A stretch of DNA of 64,000 nt from Phocoena phocoena (Eukaryota > Chordata > Mammalia > Artiodactyla > Phocoenidae): assembly GCF_963924675.1 (NCBI RefSeq), contig NC_089223.1, positions 8,940,881 through 9,004,880 on the forward strand. Direction: 5' to 3'. The translations under genes and the position numbers were made by a program. The notes under the pieces are model-generated. The model was not told where the DNA came from, did no database searches, and was given only the letters and a program-made list of their open reading frames with translations. Numbering within the stretch: position 1 is the first letter of the stretch; the number at the start of each line of letters is the position of its first letter. Shown piece by piece: positions 47,797 to 60,591 of this stretch.

Positions 47797-50700
47797 TTAG
47801 ATTCCATATATATGTGTTAGCATACGGTATTTGTTTTTCTCTTTCTGACTTACTTCACTCTGTATGACAGACTCTAGGTCCATCCACTTAACTACAATAA
47901 CTCAATTTCGTTTCTTTTTATGGCTGAGTAATATTCTATTGTATATATGTGCCACATCTTCTTTATCCATTCATTTGTTGATGGACACTTAGGTGGCTTC
48001 CCTTTCCTGGCTATTGTAAATGAGCAGCAATGAACATTGTGGTACATGACTTTTTTTGAATTATGTATTTTTCAGGGTATATGCCCAGTAGCGGGATTGC
48101 TGGGTCGTACGGTAGTTCTATTTGTAGTTTTTTAAGGAACCTCCATACTGTTCTCCATAGTGGCTGCATCAATTTACATTCCCACCAACAGTTCAAGATT
48201 GTTCCTTTTTCTCCACACCCTCTCCAGCATTTATTGTTTCTAGATTTTGTGATGATGGCCATTCTGACCGGTGTGAGATGATATATCATTGTAGTTTTCA
48301 TTTGCATTTCTCTAATGATTAATGATGTTGAGCATTCTTTCATGTGTTTGTTGGCACTCTGTATATCTTCTTTAGAGAAATGTCTATTAGGATCTTCTGC
48401 CCATTTTTGGATTGGGTGGTTTGTTTTTTTAATACTGAGCTGCATGAGCTGCTTGTAAATTTGGAGATTAATCCTTTGTCAGTTGCTTCATTTGCAAATA
48501 TTTTCTCCCATCCTGAGGGTTGTCTTTTGGTCTTGTTTATAGTTTCCTTTATTGTGCAAAAACTTTGAAGTTTCATTAGGTCCCATTTATTTATTTTTGT
48601 TTTTATTTCCATTTCTCGAGGAGGTGGGTCAAAAAGGATCTTGCTGTGATTTATGTCATAGAGTGTTCTGCCAATGTTTTCCTCTATGAGTTTGATAGTG
48701 TCTGGCCTTACATTTAGGTCTTTAATCCGTTTTGAGTTTATTTTTGTGTATGATGTTAGGGAGTGTTCTAATTTCATACTTTTACAGGTATCTGTCCATT
48801 TTTCCCAGCACCACTTATTGAAGAGGCTGTCTTTTCTCCACTGTATATTCTTGCCTCCTTTATCAAAGATAAGGTGACCATATGTGTGTGAGTTTATCTC
48901 TGGGCTTTCTATAGTGTTCCATTGATGTATATTTCTGTTTCTGTGCCAGTACCATAGTGTCTTGATTACTGTAGCTTTGTAGTGTAGTCTGAAGTCAGGG
49001 AGCCTGATTCCTCCAGCTCCGTTTTTCTTTCTCAAGATTGCTTTGGCTATTCGGGGTCTCTTGTGTTTCCATACAAATTGTGAAAGTTTTTGTTCTAGTT
49101 CTGTGAAAAATGCCAGTGGTAGTTTGATAGGGATTGCATTGAATCTGTAGATTGCTTTGGGTAGTAGAGTCATTTTCACAATGTTGATTCTTCCAATCCA
49201 ATAACATGTTATATCTCTCCATCTGTTTGTGTCATCTTTAATTTCTTTCATCAGTGTCTTATAATTTTCTGCATACAGGTCTTTTGTCTCCTTAGGTAGG
49301 TTTATTCCTAGATATTTTATTCTTTTTGTTGCAATAGTAAATGGGAGTATTTTCTTAATTTCACTTTCAGATTTTTCTTCATTAGTGTATAGGAATGCAA
49401 GAGATTTCTGTGCATTAATTTTGTATCTTGCTATTTTACCAAATTCGTTGAATAGCTCTAGTAGTTTTCTGGTAGCATCTTTAGGTTTCTCTATGTATAG
49501 TATCAGGTCATCTGCAAACAGTGACAGCTTGACTTCTTCTTTTCTGATTTGGATTCATTATATTTCTTTTTCTCCTATGATTGCTGTGGCTAAAACTTCC
49601 AAAACTATGTTGAATAATAGTGGTAGGAGTGGGCAACCTTGTCTTGTTCCTGATCTTAGCGGTAATGCTTTCTCTTTTTCACCATTGAGGATCATGTGGC
49701 TGTGGGTTTGTCATCTATGGCTCTTATTATGTTGAGGAGAGTTCCCTCTATGGCTACTTTCTGGAGGGTTTTTATCATAAATGGGTGTTGAATTTTGTCA
49801 AAAGTTTTCTCTATATCTATTGAGTTGATCATATGGTTTTTCTCCTTCAATTTTTTATATGGTGTATAACGCTGATTAATTTGTGTATATTGAAGAATCC
49901 CTGCATTCCTTGGATAAACCCCACTTGATCATAGTGTATGATCCTTTTAATGTGCTGTTGGATTCTGTTTGCTAGTATTTTGTTGAGGATTTTTGTATCT
50001 ATGTTCATCAGTGATATTGGCCTGTAGTTTTCTTTCTTTGTGACATCTTTGTCTGGTTTTGGTATCAGAGTGATGGTGGCCTCGTAGAATGAGTTTGGGA
50101 GTGTCCCCCCCTCTGCTGTATTTTGAAAGAGTTTAAGAAGGATAGGTGTAAGCTCTTCTCTAAATGTTTGATAGAATTCACCTGAGAAGCCATCTGGTCC
50201 TGGACTTTTGTTTGTTGGAAGATTTTTAATCACAGGTTCAATTTCAGTGCTTGTGATTAGTCTGTTCATATTTTCTATTTCTTCCTGGTTCAGTCTCAGC
50301 AGGTGGTGCATTTCTAAGAATTTGTCCATTTCTTCCAGGTTGTCCATTTTATTGGCATAGAGTTGCTTGTAGTAATCTCTCATGATCTTTTGTATTTCTG
50401 CAGTGTCAGTTGTTACTTCTCCTTTTTAATTTCTAGTTCTATTGATTTGAGTCTTCTCCCTTTGTTTCTTGATGAGTCTGGCTAATGGTTTATCAATTTT
50501 GTTTGTCTTCTCAAATAACCAGCTTTTAGTTTTATTGAACTTTGCTATCATTTCCTTCTTTTCTTTTTCATTTATTTCTGATCTGATCTTTAAGATTTAT
50601 TTCCTTCTGCTAACTTTGGGGGTTTTTTTGTTCTTCTTTCTCTGTTTGCTTTAGGTGTAAGGTTAGGTTGTTTGTTTGAGATGTTTCTTGTTTCTTGAGG

Positions 50701-51610
50701 TAGGATTGTATTGCTATAAACTTCCCTCTTAGAACTGCTTTTGCTGCATCCCATAGGTTTTGGGTCATCGTGTTTTCATTGTCATTTGTTTCTAGGTATC
50801 TTTTGATTTCCTCTTTGATTTCTTCAGTGATCCCTTGGTTATTAAGTAGTGTGTTGTTTAACCTCCTTGTGTTTGTATGTCTTACAGACTTTTTCCTGTA
50901 ATTGATATCTAGTGTCATAGTGTTGTGGTCGGAGAAGATACTTGATATGATTTCAATTTTCTTAAATTTACCAAAGCTTGATTTGTGACCCAAGATATGA
51001 TCTGTCCTGGAGAATGTTCCATGAGCACTTGAGAAGAATGTGTATTCTGTTGTTTGTGTATGGAATGTCCTATAAATATCAATTAAGTTCATCTTGTTTA
51101 ATGTATCATTTAAAGCATGTGTTTCCTTATTTATTTTCATTTTGGATGATCTGTCCATTGGTGAAAGTGAGGTGTTAAAGTGCCCTACTATGATTGTGTT
51201 ACTGTCGATTTCCCCTTCATGGCTGTTAGTATTTGCCTTATGTATTGAGGTGCTCCTATGTTGGGTGCATAAATATTTACAATTGTTACATCTTCCTCTT
51301 GGATTGATCCCTTGATCATTATGTAGTGGCCTTCTTTATCTCTTGTAATAGTCTTTGTTTTAAAGTCTCTTTTGTCTGATATGAGAATTGCTACTCCAGC
51401 TTTCTTTTGATTTCTATTTGCATGGAATATCTTTTTCCATCCCCTCACTTTCTGTCTGTATGTGTCCCTAGGTCAAAAGTGGGTCTCCTGTAGACAGCGT
51501 ATATATGGGTCTTGTTTTTTGAATCCATTCAGCCAATCTGTGTCTTTTGGTTGGAGCACTTAATCCATTTACATTTAAGTTAATTATCAATATGTATGTT
51601 CCTATTCCCA
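47797..51610 (-). pseudogene. L1-B ORF2 remnant (endonuclease and reverse transcriptase)
   Basis: In element order, the endonuclease is readable at 51188-51448 ('KKIFHANRNQKKAGVAILIS', '[15 protein letters not shown]') and 50610-51158 ('[12 protein letters not shown]', '[19 protein letters not shown]'). The reverse transcriptase fingers and palm are at 49847-50383 ('[15 protein letters not shown]', '[12 protein letters not shown]', '[20 protein letters not shown]'). The FADD catalytic box is intact at 49507-49518. The thumb and C-terminal domain form the longest open frame in the window, 48340-49251 (303 codons, includes '[20 protein letters not shown]'). A last piece is at 48011-48445. The pieces are in different frames, with stops between them. 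Confidence 0.9.
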
Positions 51611-52557
51611 TTTTCTTAATTTTTTGGGGTTTATTATTGTAGGTCTTTTCCTTCTTTTGTGTATCCTGCCTAGAGAAGTTCCTTTAGCATTTGATGTAAA
51701 GCTGGTTTGGTGGTGCTGAATTCTTTTAGCTTTTGCTTGTCTGTAAAGGTTTTAATTTCTCTGTCAAATCTGAATGATATACTTTCTGGGTAGAGTAATC
51801 TTGGTTGTAGGTTTTTCTCCTTCATCACTTTAAATATGTCCTGCCACTCCTTTCTGGCTTGCAGAGTTTCTGCTTAAAGATCAGCTGTTAACCTTATGGA
51901 GATTCCCTTATGTGTTACTTGTTGTTTTTCCCTTGCTGCTTTTAATATTTTTTCTTTGTAATTAATTTTTGATAGTTAGATTAATATGTGTCTTGGTGTG
52001 TTTCTCCTTAGATTTATCTTGTATGGGACTCTCTGTGCCTCCTGGACTTGATTACCTATTTCCTTTCCATATTAGGGAAGTTTTCAACTATAATCTCGTC
52101 AAATATTTTCTCAGTCCCTTTCTTCTTTCTTCTTCTTCTGGGACTCCTATAATTCGAATGTTGGTGTTTTTAATGTTGTCCCAGAGGTGTTTGAGACTGT
52201 CCTGAATTCTTTTCATTCTTTTTTCTTTACTGTGCTCTGCAGTAGTTATTTTCACTATTTTGTCTTCCAGATCGCTTACCCGTTCTTCTGCCTCAGTTAT
52301 TCTCCTATAGGTGCCTTCTAGAGGAGTTTGAATTGCATTTATTGTTCATCACTCTTTGTTTGCTCTTTAGTTCCTGTAGGTCCTTGTTAAACGTTTCTTG
52401 TATTTTCTCCATTCTATTTCCAAGGTTTTAGATCATCTTTACTATCATTCTGAATTCTTTTTCAGGTAGACTGCTTATTTCCTCTTCATTTGTTAGGTCT
52501 GGTGGGTTTTTTGTTACCTTGCTCCTTCATCTGCTGTGTGTTTTTCTGTCTTCTCAT
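51602..52557 (-). pseudogene. L1-B ORF1 remnant
   Basis: Start ATG complement at 52555-52557; stop at 51602-51604 after sequence matching 'LRKWE'. It is colinear with L1-A ORF1 (39128-40074), but no frame longer than about 60 codons survives. It is more decayed than the ORF2 of the same element. The plus-strand frames at 52490-52868 are antisense 5' UTR or ORF1-proximal shadows. Confidence 0.8.
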
Positions 52558-53399
52558 TTTGCTTAACTTACTGTGTTTGGGGTCTCCTGTTCGCAGGCTG
52601 CAGGTTCGTAGTTCCTATTGTTTTTGGTGTCTGTCCCCAGTGGCTAAGGTTGGTTCAGTGGGTTGTGTATGCTTCCTGGTGGAGGGGACTAGTGCCTGTC
52701 TTCTGGTGGATGAGGCTGGATCTTGTCTTTCTGGTGGGCAGGTCCACGTCTGGTGGTGTGTTTTGGGGTGTCTCTGGACTTATTATGATTTTAGGCAGCC
52801 TCTCTGCTAATGGGTGGGGTTGTGTTCCTGTCTTGCTAGTTTTTGGCATAGGGTGTCCAGCACTGTAGCTTGCTGGTCGTTGAGCAGAGCTGGGTGTTGG
52901 TGTTGAGATGGGTATCTCTTAGAGATTTTCACTGTTCGATATTATGTGGAGCTGGGAGGTCTCTTGTGGACCAGTGTCCTGAACTTGGCTCTCCCACCTC
53001 AGAGGCACAGCCCTGATGCCTGGCTGGAGCACCAAGAGCCTTTCATCCACATGACTCAGAATAAAAGGGAGGAAAAAAAGAAAGAAAGAAGAAGATAAAA
53101 TAAAATAAAGTAAAATGAAATAAAGTTATTAAAATAAAAATAATTTTTAAGTAAAAAACAAAACAAAACAGACAGAACCCTAGGACAAATGGTAAAAGCA
53201 AAGCTATTCAGACAAAATCACACACAGAAGCATCACATACACACTCACAAAAAGAGGAAAAGGGAAAATATATATATATCGTTGTTCCCAAAGTCCACCT
53301 CCTCAATTTGGGATGATTCGTTGTCTATTCACGTATTCCACAGATGCAGGTATATCAAGTTGATTGTGGAGATTTAATCCGCTGCCCCTGAGGCTGCTG

Positions 53400-54475
53400 G
53401 GAGAGATTTCCCTTTCTCTTCTTTGTTCACACAACTCCAGGGGCTCAGCTCTGTATTAGGCCCCGCCTCTGCATGTTGGTCGCCTGAGGGCGTCTGTTCT
53501 TCGCTCAGATAGGACGGGGTTAAAGGAGCAGCTGATTCTGGGGCTCTGGCTCACTCAGGCCTGGGGGAGGGAGGGGTACGGATGCGGGGCGAGCCTGCGG
53601 CGGCAGAGGCCGGCGTGACGTTGCACCAGCCGGAGGCGCACCGTGCGTTCTCCCGTAGAAGTCCCTGGATCCTGGGACCCTGGCAGTGGCGGGCTGCACA
53701 GGCTCTCCGGAAGGGAGGTGTGGATAGTGACCTGTGCTCGCACACAGGCTTCTTGGTGGCGGCAGCAGCAGCCTTAGCGTCTCATGCCCGTCTCTGGGGT
53801 CTGCGCTGATAGGCGCGGCTCGCGCCCATCTCTGGAGCTCCTTTAAGCTCGCTTTGAATCCTCTCTCCTCGTGCACCAGGAAACAATGGTATCTTGCCTC
53901 TTCGGCAGCTCCAGACTTTTTCCCGGACTCCCTCCCGGCTAGGTGTGGCGCACTAGCCCCTTCAGGCCGTGTTCACACCGCCAACCCCAGTCCTCTCCCT
54001 GGGTTCCAAGCCTCAGCTGCCATCCCCCTCCTTTCCTGGCGGGTGACCAGGCAAGCCTCTCGGGCTAGTGCGTGCCGGTCAGCACCGATCCTCTGTGCGG
54101 GAACCTCCCCACTTTGCCCTCCGCACCCCTGTTGCTGTGCTCTCCTCCGCGGCTCTGAAGCTCCCCCCTTCCGCCACCCGCAGTCTCCGCCGGCCAAGGG
54201 GCTTCCTAGTGTGTGGAAACTTTTCCTCCTTCACAGCTCCCTCCCACTGGTGCAGGTGCCATCCTTATTCTTTTGTCTCTGTTTTTCCTTTTTTCTTTTG
54301 CCCTACCCAGGTATGTGGGGAGTTTCTTGCCTTTGGGGAGGTCTGAGGTCTTCTGCCAGCGTTCAGTAGGTGTTCTGTAGGAGTTGTTCCACGTGTAGAT
54401 GTATTTCTTGTGTATCTATGGGGAGGAAAGTGATCTCCGCATCTTACTCTTCCACCATGTTGAAGCTCCTGTCCC
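53400..54475 (-). promoter_or_regulatory. L1-B 5' UTR internal promoter region, CpG-rich
   Basis: Counterpart of 41130-42206 and the second GC/CpG-rich island in an otherwise AT-rich window. The YY1-like motif near the 5' end is changed: the minus strand reads aacatggtgg at 54452-54461, keeping AAnATGG but losing the following C. The 211-codon plus frame at 53734-54369 is antisense to this promoter and shows no recognisable domain. Confidence 0.55.
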
Positions 54476-54734
54476 TTGTCGAGGTTTTGTTTGTTTTTCT
54501 GTTTTTGGGGTTTGGGTTTTTTTCTTCTCTTTTTATAATATTCATCATAGTAGAATAAGGAATTACTACATTTAAGCTCAAATGTGTATATTTATTTGGA
54601 TAATATTTATATCATTTTAATTATCATTTAATTATATCATTTTAATTCTATTACACCTTACTCTTAAAAATTTTACTTTTTTTATAACATTGAAGACAAG
54701 CAATGAAGTAATACTATATGTAATAAAGAGTAAT
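54476..54734. other. Unassigned T-rich sequence
   Basis: Nothing recognised beyond T-rich low-complexity sequence. Confidence 0.4.
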
Positions 54735-54905
54735 TTAATTATAGTAGAGTTCATTTAATCTTTATAACCAAATATAGTAAATACCATTATTTCTAATTTA
54801 CATCTAATTTTCAGAGATACAAACCTATTTCCTAGGATTACATAGCTAGCATGTGGTTGAGCTGTAAGTTAAACCCAGGGATTCTGGTTTTAAAATAGTA
54901 TGTTT
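54735..54905 (-). repeat. MIR-like SINE, antisense, diverged
   Basis: The order 'taatctttataacc...taccattatttctaatttacat...gattacatagctagcatgtgg...aacccagggattctgg' follows the MIR reverse complement. The B-box part is degraded. Confidence 0.5.
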
Positions 54906-57900
54906 TTATTTTTAAAATAATTTCAAAATAACTGGTGGAACAAGTTTTGGGGATGAGGTTGTTGAAATAAATTAAAATTTGCCTTTAGAGAAGCATATAC
55001 CTGTGGTTAAAGGCACAATAAGTATTGATTTAGTTTGTACAATAGACAGGGATATGTTTCTTCTTAATACTTTTGTGTCTAACTCTTACGTTTGTTTTTT
55101 CTTGCTTATATTCCATGTCCTAGGATCTAGATCCATGGCATGTCATATAGAAAAACACTCTCATAATTTTTAATGCATTACACGTACACACATACACACA
55201 CACAATTTTATATCTTTTCTAAAGTATATCCATTACTTAACCTCAAATGTGAAAGGCCTTATGTAGTTGGCCTAGTTTGGAATCTTGTCTCTTGTATATT
55301 TGCTGAGTTCACACCTGCTGCTTCTCCATCTGCTACAATTTTAGATCAGTATAGAACCTTCTTGAAATACGTGGAAAATGTCAAACATACTCCCAAAAAA
55401 GTACTGTCTTTTTTAAAGCTGATGGTGTCCTGAGATGACTGAGGTTTTTCTTTTCCTAAGATTAGCACTCCCCTCTTTTGTTTTCAATGATTTAGAGTTT
55501 AAAGGATTAAGAATTATTTAAATGATTATTTAAAGGATTAAGACAACTTGGTCATGGTTTACAGAACAGAGAAATATCATTTTGAAAATAAACATCATTC
55601 TACTTGATAGTAGGCACTTGAAAGGTTATCTAGGCTATCAGTTTCTTACTTGAATTATATAACAAGTTTTAGTCATGATTTCATATTTGGCAATTGTACA
55701 AATGGGTTTCTTTCCATCTCAGTCTTAAAACATCCAGTACAAGATACTTGATACTTAGAAATAACATCTAATAGCTTGAGTCATTCATTCAGATATTTAC
55801 TCTGAGCAAGTTTCTGCCTGGAACTGTACTATGAAAGTTTAAAAATGTGTTCAGTAAGGAACTTGATGAAATTATATTTGTGTGGGTATACTGGGTCATT
55901 GTTAAATACTAAGTTCCTATTGTTTGTGCTTAAAATTCAGACATTGAATTTTGTGTTTATTTTCTTGTACACTTATATGTAAATTTATTATGCTTAAATT
56001 ACTTTAAAATTATATATTTTTCCCCACCAGCAATAAAGAAGTTGTTAGGAGTAGTAATGGATACAGCGCTTTGGAGGAAGGAGGCAGTGAATCCTAAGTC
56101 GGTTGTATAGGAGAATTGTCAAGGTTTCGAAGCATTATTATGTTTCCAGGGTACGTTTGGTTTTAGTGTTAATAACTTTTATCCTTTCTAGACACATATA
56201 CTAGAATATTGTCATGAGCTAGGGTGGATTTCACTGGAATAGTTTTTGCAGCAATAAAGTATTATTGGTTGAAAGTTTATTTTAATTCTAGCCAAAACGG
56301 CAAGTGCATGCAATCTTGGGTGTTTGCTTATTTATTAAATGAAGGCATTGGACCATTATAAAGTGAGTTTCTGATCCTCAGCCAATCCTCGGCTGTCAGG
56401 CAGGGTTTTTAATTTGTTGGTTTGTTTGTTTGTTTACCACTGGGAAGGTCTGATTGGGGAGGAAAGGTGGGATCAATCTTCTGCGAGAGCTGTCGGCACT
56501 AATTTGTTTGCTAGACTCTGATATACAGAACTGAGATTGGTTAGTCTTCCTACATCTGTGTTAGATCCTAAATCTTGACTTGGTCTCACTCCTAACTTTT
56601 TTGTACCTTTTAACAATCTAGACTCTCTTGAACTGTTCTCTCTTCGCTACCACTTGGGGAATTTCACTATAGCAATCCCATTCCCAACTTCTGTCTGAAC
56701 TTAACAGAATGAAGGCATCCACCGAAAAGAAAACTAACTAGATAACCACAGGCAACATAAATTCAGTTAAGGGTCCACCTAGGAATTTGAACTTTTTCAA
56801 ATGTGTGCCTTGAGGATTTTCAGAAGGCACAATGCCAACCAATCAGATTCCTGGAATTCAGAATTCGTATGTTAGGAAGCTTTGATTTTTTTCCCCGAAA
56901 GAAAACAAAACAAAGAGTGAACTTCTGCAAAGTGAGTATTGTATCTCAGAGATTGTGAGGTCCAAATACATGAAAAAAATATTTTTCATATTTTTGTCTT
57001 AGCCTAAGATATGTATGAAATCATTTGGTTCTGAACAAAATCTCTATATAATCCTTCTTTAAAACTTTAAAATTTTCAAAGTATCACGATCACGTAAGAA
57101 CTTGGCTTATTATTTTGCCAAACACCTCTGAGTCAAGGCTGACATTTTAGGCTACTGAGTTGACATGATGATAAGGCATTTTAAGTAGAGCTTATTTTTA
57201 TTCTCTTCAGAACTCCAGCCTTTTGATCTGTAGCCTGACCTTGGTCCTGCCAATTCACAGAAGGCTCCAGAATCTCGCTAAAGAACCCCTCCCTGGCTTT
57301 GGGTTGTAGTAGTGCTGCTGTCAGAATTCCCTGACGCTGCCTGGATGGACCATTAGTGCGTTATCATTTATTGGATAGTTTTTTCCCTGTTACCTATATA
57401 TCTAGACTTCTTCCCAGCATTTACTTCTTCCCACAGATGTGTGCATTTCAAAATGTTTTTTCTCCCAATATGTTCTGTACTACAAAGCATCTGAGCCTTC
57501 TATACCCGACTGTTGTGAGGTACCTTCACAATTTGTATCGATCACTCCACCGGGCCTCTCCCTTAAGGAAAAGTAATGTTTTTAATTCTGCCACTGCGTA
57601 GGCATCACTTGAGGCTTTTCCTTACTGCTCTAGAAACCTAGAAATTCTAAAAATTAAAACATCCATCTCTGTCTATTCTGCTCGTAATGTGGGCCTGCAT
57701 TAAAGAGGGAGTCAGTGTAATTTGCCCAGTCACCCATCCTTAGGAGAGCCTGGGGCCTTGACTATTTCTTCCTCAGGAAAGAACTTGATTATGAATGTCT
57801 TTGACTATGGGTGGTAATGATTTGGAAGGGTTCTATTTGACTGTGTTACGTTTTTAAAAGAGTTGTTTGGTCATACATTTCTACTAGACATAAAATAGAA

Positions 57901-58479
57901 AAAAAAAGGCTCTTCTGCCCTTCTGCAAAATTATAATAATAAAAATAATCACAAGTAATAACAAAATATCTTCTTCCTGCAGGCACTGAAAGTTATACAG
58001 TCTTCGTGTTTCACGTTCAGATTTTGGCTACAAAGAAACTTAGATCTAAATGTAGGGTTTAAATGTATTGTTCCACACCATATTCTCAGTAGGCTTATTT
58101 CTCCACTCTCTATAAGTGATGTCTCACTTTTTAAAAAATTTCAGCTTTAGTTTACAGTCCAGAGTGATTTTTTTACTTTGTTCATTGTTACTGTAAGTGA
58201 GGTCTGAATATTTTGGATGTAGGTTAGATATGAACAAAAAATGCATTCAGAAATCAGAAACATTTTATAGATATTAACTGTTAAAGAATAAAGCATCGAC
58301 AACTTCGTATTGAATGCATTCCATAGTTAAATATGCAAGATTGCAAGACTGGTCTATCTTAAGCGGGTGATAGGTGTGTGTGGGAGTAGGGATGGAGAGA
58401 TTTATCCCTAAAGAAACTGCTCCAGGAATTCAAGTCAATTGCAAACTGTCAATATGAATTGTCATCTATAAAAAGGTGA
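54906..58479. other. Unassigned sequence, apparently poor in transposons
   Basis: About 3.6 kb with no convincing gene, SINE or LINE. An interrupted (CA)n stretch lies at about 55174-55204. Frames of 64-86 codons at 54979-55173, 55173-55433 and 57356-57601 have no recognisable domain. I looked in 55.7-58.4 kb for a reverse transcriptase that might belong to the integrase fossil downstream and did not find one. Confidence 0.4.
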
Positions 58480-59400
58480 CTATTATGTGGAAATTGTTAT
58501 TCCAGAAAGAATTGCTTTGAGTAAACTGTCCCTAGGGCATCCAGGAATTGTTGGCATGGAAACAATGACTAAAAACTATGTCTAATGACCTGGAACTAGG
58601 TATGATAGTGTAAAACTAAGAGTGTAGCGTTTGAATGTCTGTTCTCACCATGGACAGTACAAAGCAGCTAGATCAAAACCCCTTACTATTGATTTGCAGA
58701 GCTGTTCTTAGACATGACTGACATGGCTTTGTGTTGTACCAGAATCTTTCTCAGAATGACACCAAGTATCCAACAATATTTCATCTCCAAACATTGCTCT
58801 GATAATCAGAACTCAGCATCAGTTATTAACAATATATAATACACAAATGCTTTAAATCATATTTTTTTTGGTTTCGATGACATTAAGAAAATTGTGGAAA
58901 AGGTTTTTATCTTAGCTTCGTACTTTTACTCATCATTCTCAGGCAAATGGCCTAGCTAAAACCTTGGTACAAGCTGCTGGGGGTGCCCACGGCTGATTGC
59001 CGGGGAAGCATGCCAAGGGGACTTGCCAGATCTGTTATCATTCAACATGGCAGTCCATCTTCAACAGCAGGAGTCTGTCCTGCTGAACTACAAATGCTTG
59101 GCACCCTCTCAAGACTTCCCCTGATCATTTCTATAGAGATCTGGGTGATGCCTTATATGACAAAAAAATATGTTCTAGATGCTCATCTGTCTGGATTTGG
59201 TCCTTGGTTATTTTTACCCCAAGAGTTGATCATTGTTATAAAATGTAGTATTGAATAAGAATTTTCTGCCACTCTAACTTTGTTCCCTAGGCTGTTTCAG
59301 ACAGTCCAGTGGGTAAAAGGACAAGTGTGCTTTGTCCGACTGATTGACTTTCCGAGTATGCCGCAGAGGACGATCTGATAGCACAGAACCCTGGCAAGCA
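58480..59400 (+). pseudogene. Fossil Ty3/gypsy-type integrase (LTR-retrotransposon pol end), multiply broken
   Basis: In 58481-58680 one frame reads 'VIPERIALSKLSLGHPGIVG' followed by 'METMTKNYV', two stops where the family usually has two tryptophans, then PG. This matches the HHCC zinc-finger end of a gypsy integrase, with the first His lost. At 58798-58827, in another frame, 'SDNQNSASVI' resembles the block around the second catalytic Asp. At 58928-58990, 'HHSQANGLAKTLVQAA' resembles the block just before the catalytic Glu. At about 59060-59120, in a third frame, 'SSTAGVCPAELQML' matches the conserved segment after the core. Order and spacing fit. At least two frameshifts and several stops make it dead. 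It may be MamGypsy-like, or a dead copy of a domesticated integrase gene. Confidence 0.6.
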
Positions 59401-59693
59401 TCTTAGCAGCTCACTTGCTTTTTTTCAGCAGTCGTCCTAGGGACTTGCTAAAGACAAAGAGGAAGGAAACAATGTTTTTCTATTGTGACTGTTGGTATTT
59501 CTGTTACCTCTCTTAGAATGCAGACATTTTCATGTAAAATATTGCCTCCTTTTAGGTAAAAAATGAGAGTTACCAAGTGAGAGGAGTATGGGGGAAGATA
59601 ATGGGAAATGAATGAGATTTGGGAAATAGATGGAAATTCAAGTGGCTGTTTTTCTCCTTTGTGGTTGATAATAATCTGTTTTAGACTAGTGAG

Positions 59694-59743
<50 letters not shown>

Positions 59744-60069
59744 GCTTGTCTTTTTTTCTAGTGACCAGTACCAAAAGTAGTGAACATATGAATATATCAT
59801 ATAAATATAAATATCAAACACATCTCACTTGGATGTGAAGATGTATGACTTGATGAGTATAGCTGGGTCTAAAGATAGATGTGTCTCATAAATACAGTGT
59901 TTGCATTTGGTACATATTTATTTCGTAGTAAGTAACTTTCTTTGATGCTAGGTGATTTCTGTGAATATTCATACTGGTTATTAAACCATTAACATCCTCC
60001 CATAGCTATTAGTAAATAGGCTCTGCTCAAGTCTCCAGAGTGGCTCTACCATTATCCTAATCTTGATTA
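59401..60069. other. Unassigned sequence containing a (TA)n tract
   Basis: No gene or transposon recognised apart from the microsatellite listed separately. The 76-codon plus frame at 59608-59838 reads through the TA tract (Tyr-Ile repeats) and is an artefact. Confidence 0.45.
59695..59740. repeat. (TA)23 microsatellite
   Basis: Perfect TA dinucleotide run of 46 bases, flanked by gagt and cacgcttg. Confidence 0.95.
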
Positions 60070-60591
60070 CTGTTTTATTTATGTATGATTTATTTAGATA
60101 TAATTGACATATAGCGTCATGTTAGTTTTAGGTGTACAACATAAAGATTGATATTTGTATATGTTGTGAAATGATCAGTGTCTAGTAAACATTCATTACC
60201 ACAATGTTTCTTCTTGTGATGAGAACTTTTAAGATCTTTTAACAACTTTCAAATATACTGTTATTAACTGTAGTCACCATGCTGTACATTATATTCCCAT
60301 GACTTAGTTTATTTTATAACTGGAAGGAAGTTTGTACATTTTGACTTCTTTCACCCATTCCACACCCCGCCCCCCGCTCCCCCCCCCCAACTCACCACCT
60401 CTGAAAACCACCTGTTTATTCTCTATGAGTTCCATTTTGGGGGTTATTTTTTAGATTCCACACATAAGTGAGATCATACAGTATTTGTCTGACATATTTC
60501 ACTTAGCATAATACCCTCAAGTTCTATTCATGTTGTCACAGATGGAAAGATTTCCTTCTTTTTATGGCTGAATGGTATGCCATTGTACATA

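Larger units (their letters stand above)
47422..54475 (-). mobile_element. Young-looking LINE-1, antisense, near full length (L1-B)
   Basis: About 7.05 kb. The 3' UTR starts at ttttttaacatctttattgg (reversed). The ORF2 stop is at 47797-47799, and the ORF2 remnant runs to about 51610. The ORF1 remnant is at 51602-52557, followed by a 1.9 kb 5' UTR with a CpG-rich part (53400-54260). It is colinear with L1-A, keeps the reverse transcriptase that L1-A lost, and lacks about 130 bases of A-rich 5' UTR that L1-A has (around 53280). The 5'-most bases are altered relative to L1-A (minus strand ggagcttcaacatgg versus caccttcaagatgg). ORFs are broken, so it is not autonomous. Confidence 0.93.

Noticed and set aside
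53734..54369. 211-codon plus-strand open frame, Ser/Pro/Arg-rich
   Set aside because: It is antisense to the CpG-rich L1-B 5' UTR. The equivalent L1-A region gives similar but shorter frames, and no domain is recognisable.
55700..58400. A reverse transcriptase or gag that would complete the gypsy element upstream of the integrase fossil
   Set aside because: No YxDD-like box or nucleocapsid knuckle could be found by eye in any frame.
59608..59838. Open frame with a Tyr-Ile repeat tract
   Set aside because: It is a read-through of the (TA)23 microsatellite.
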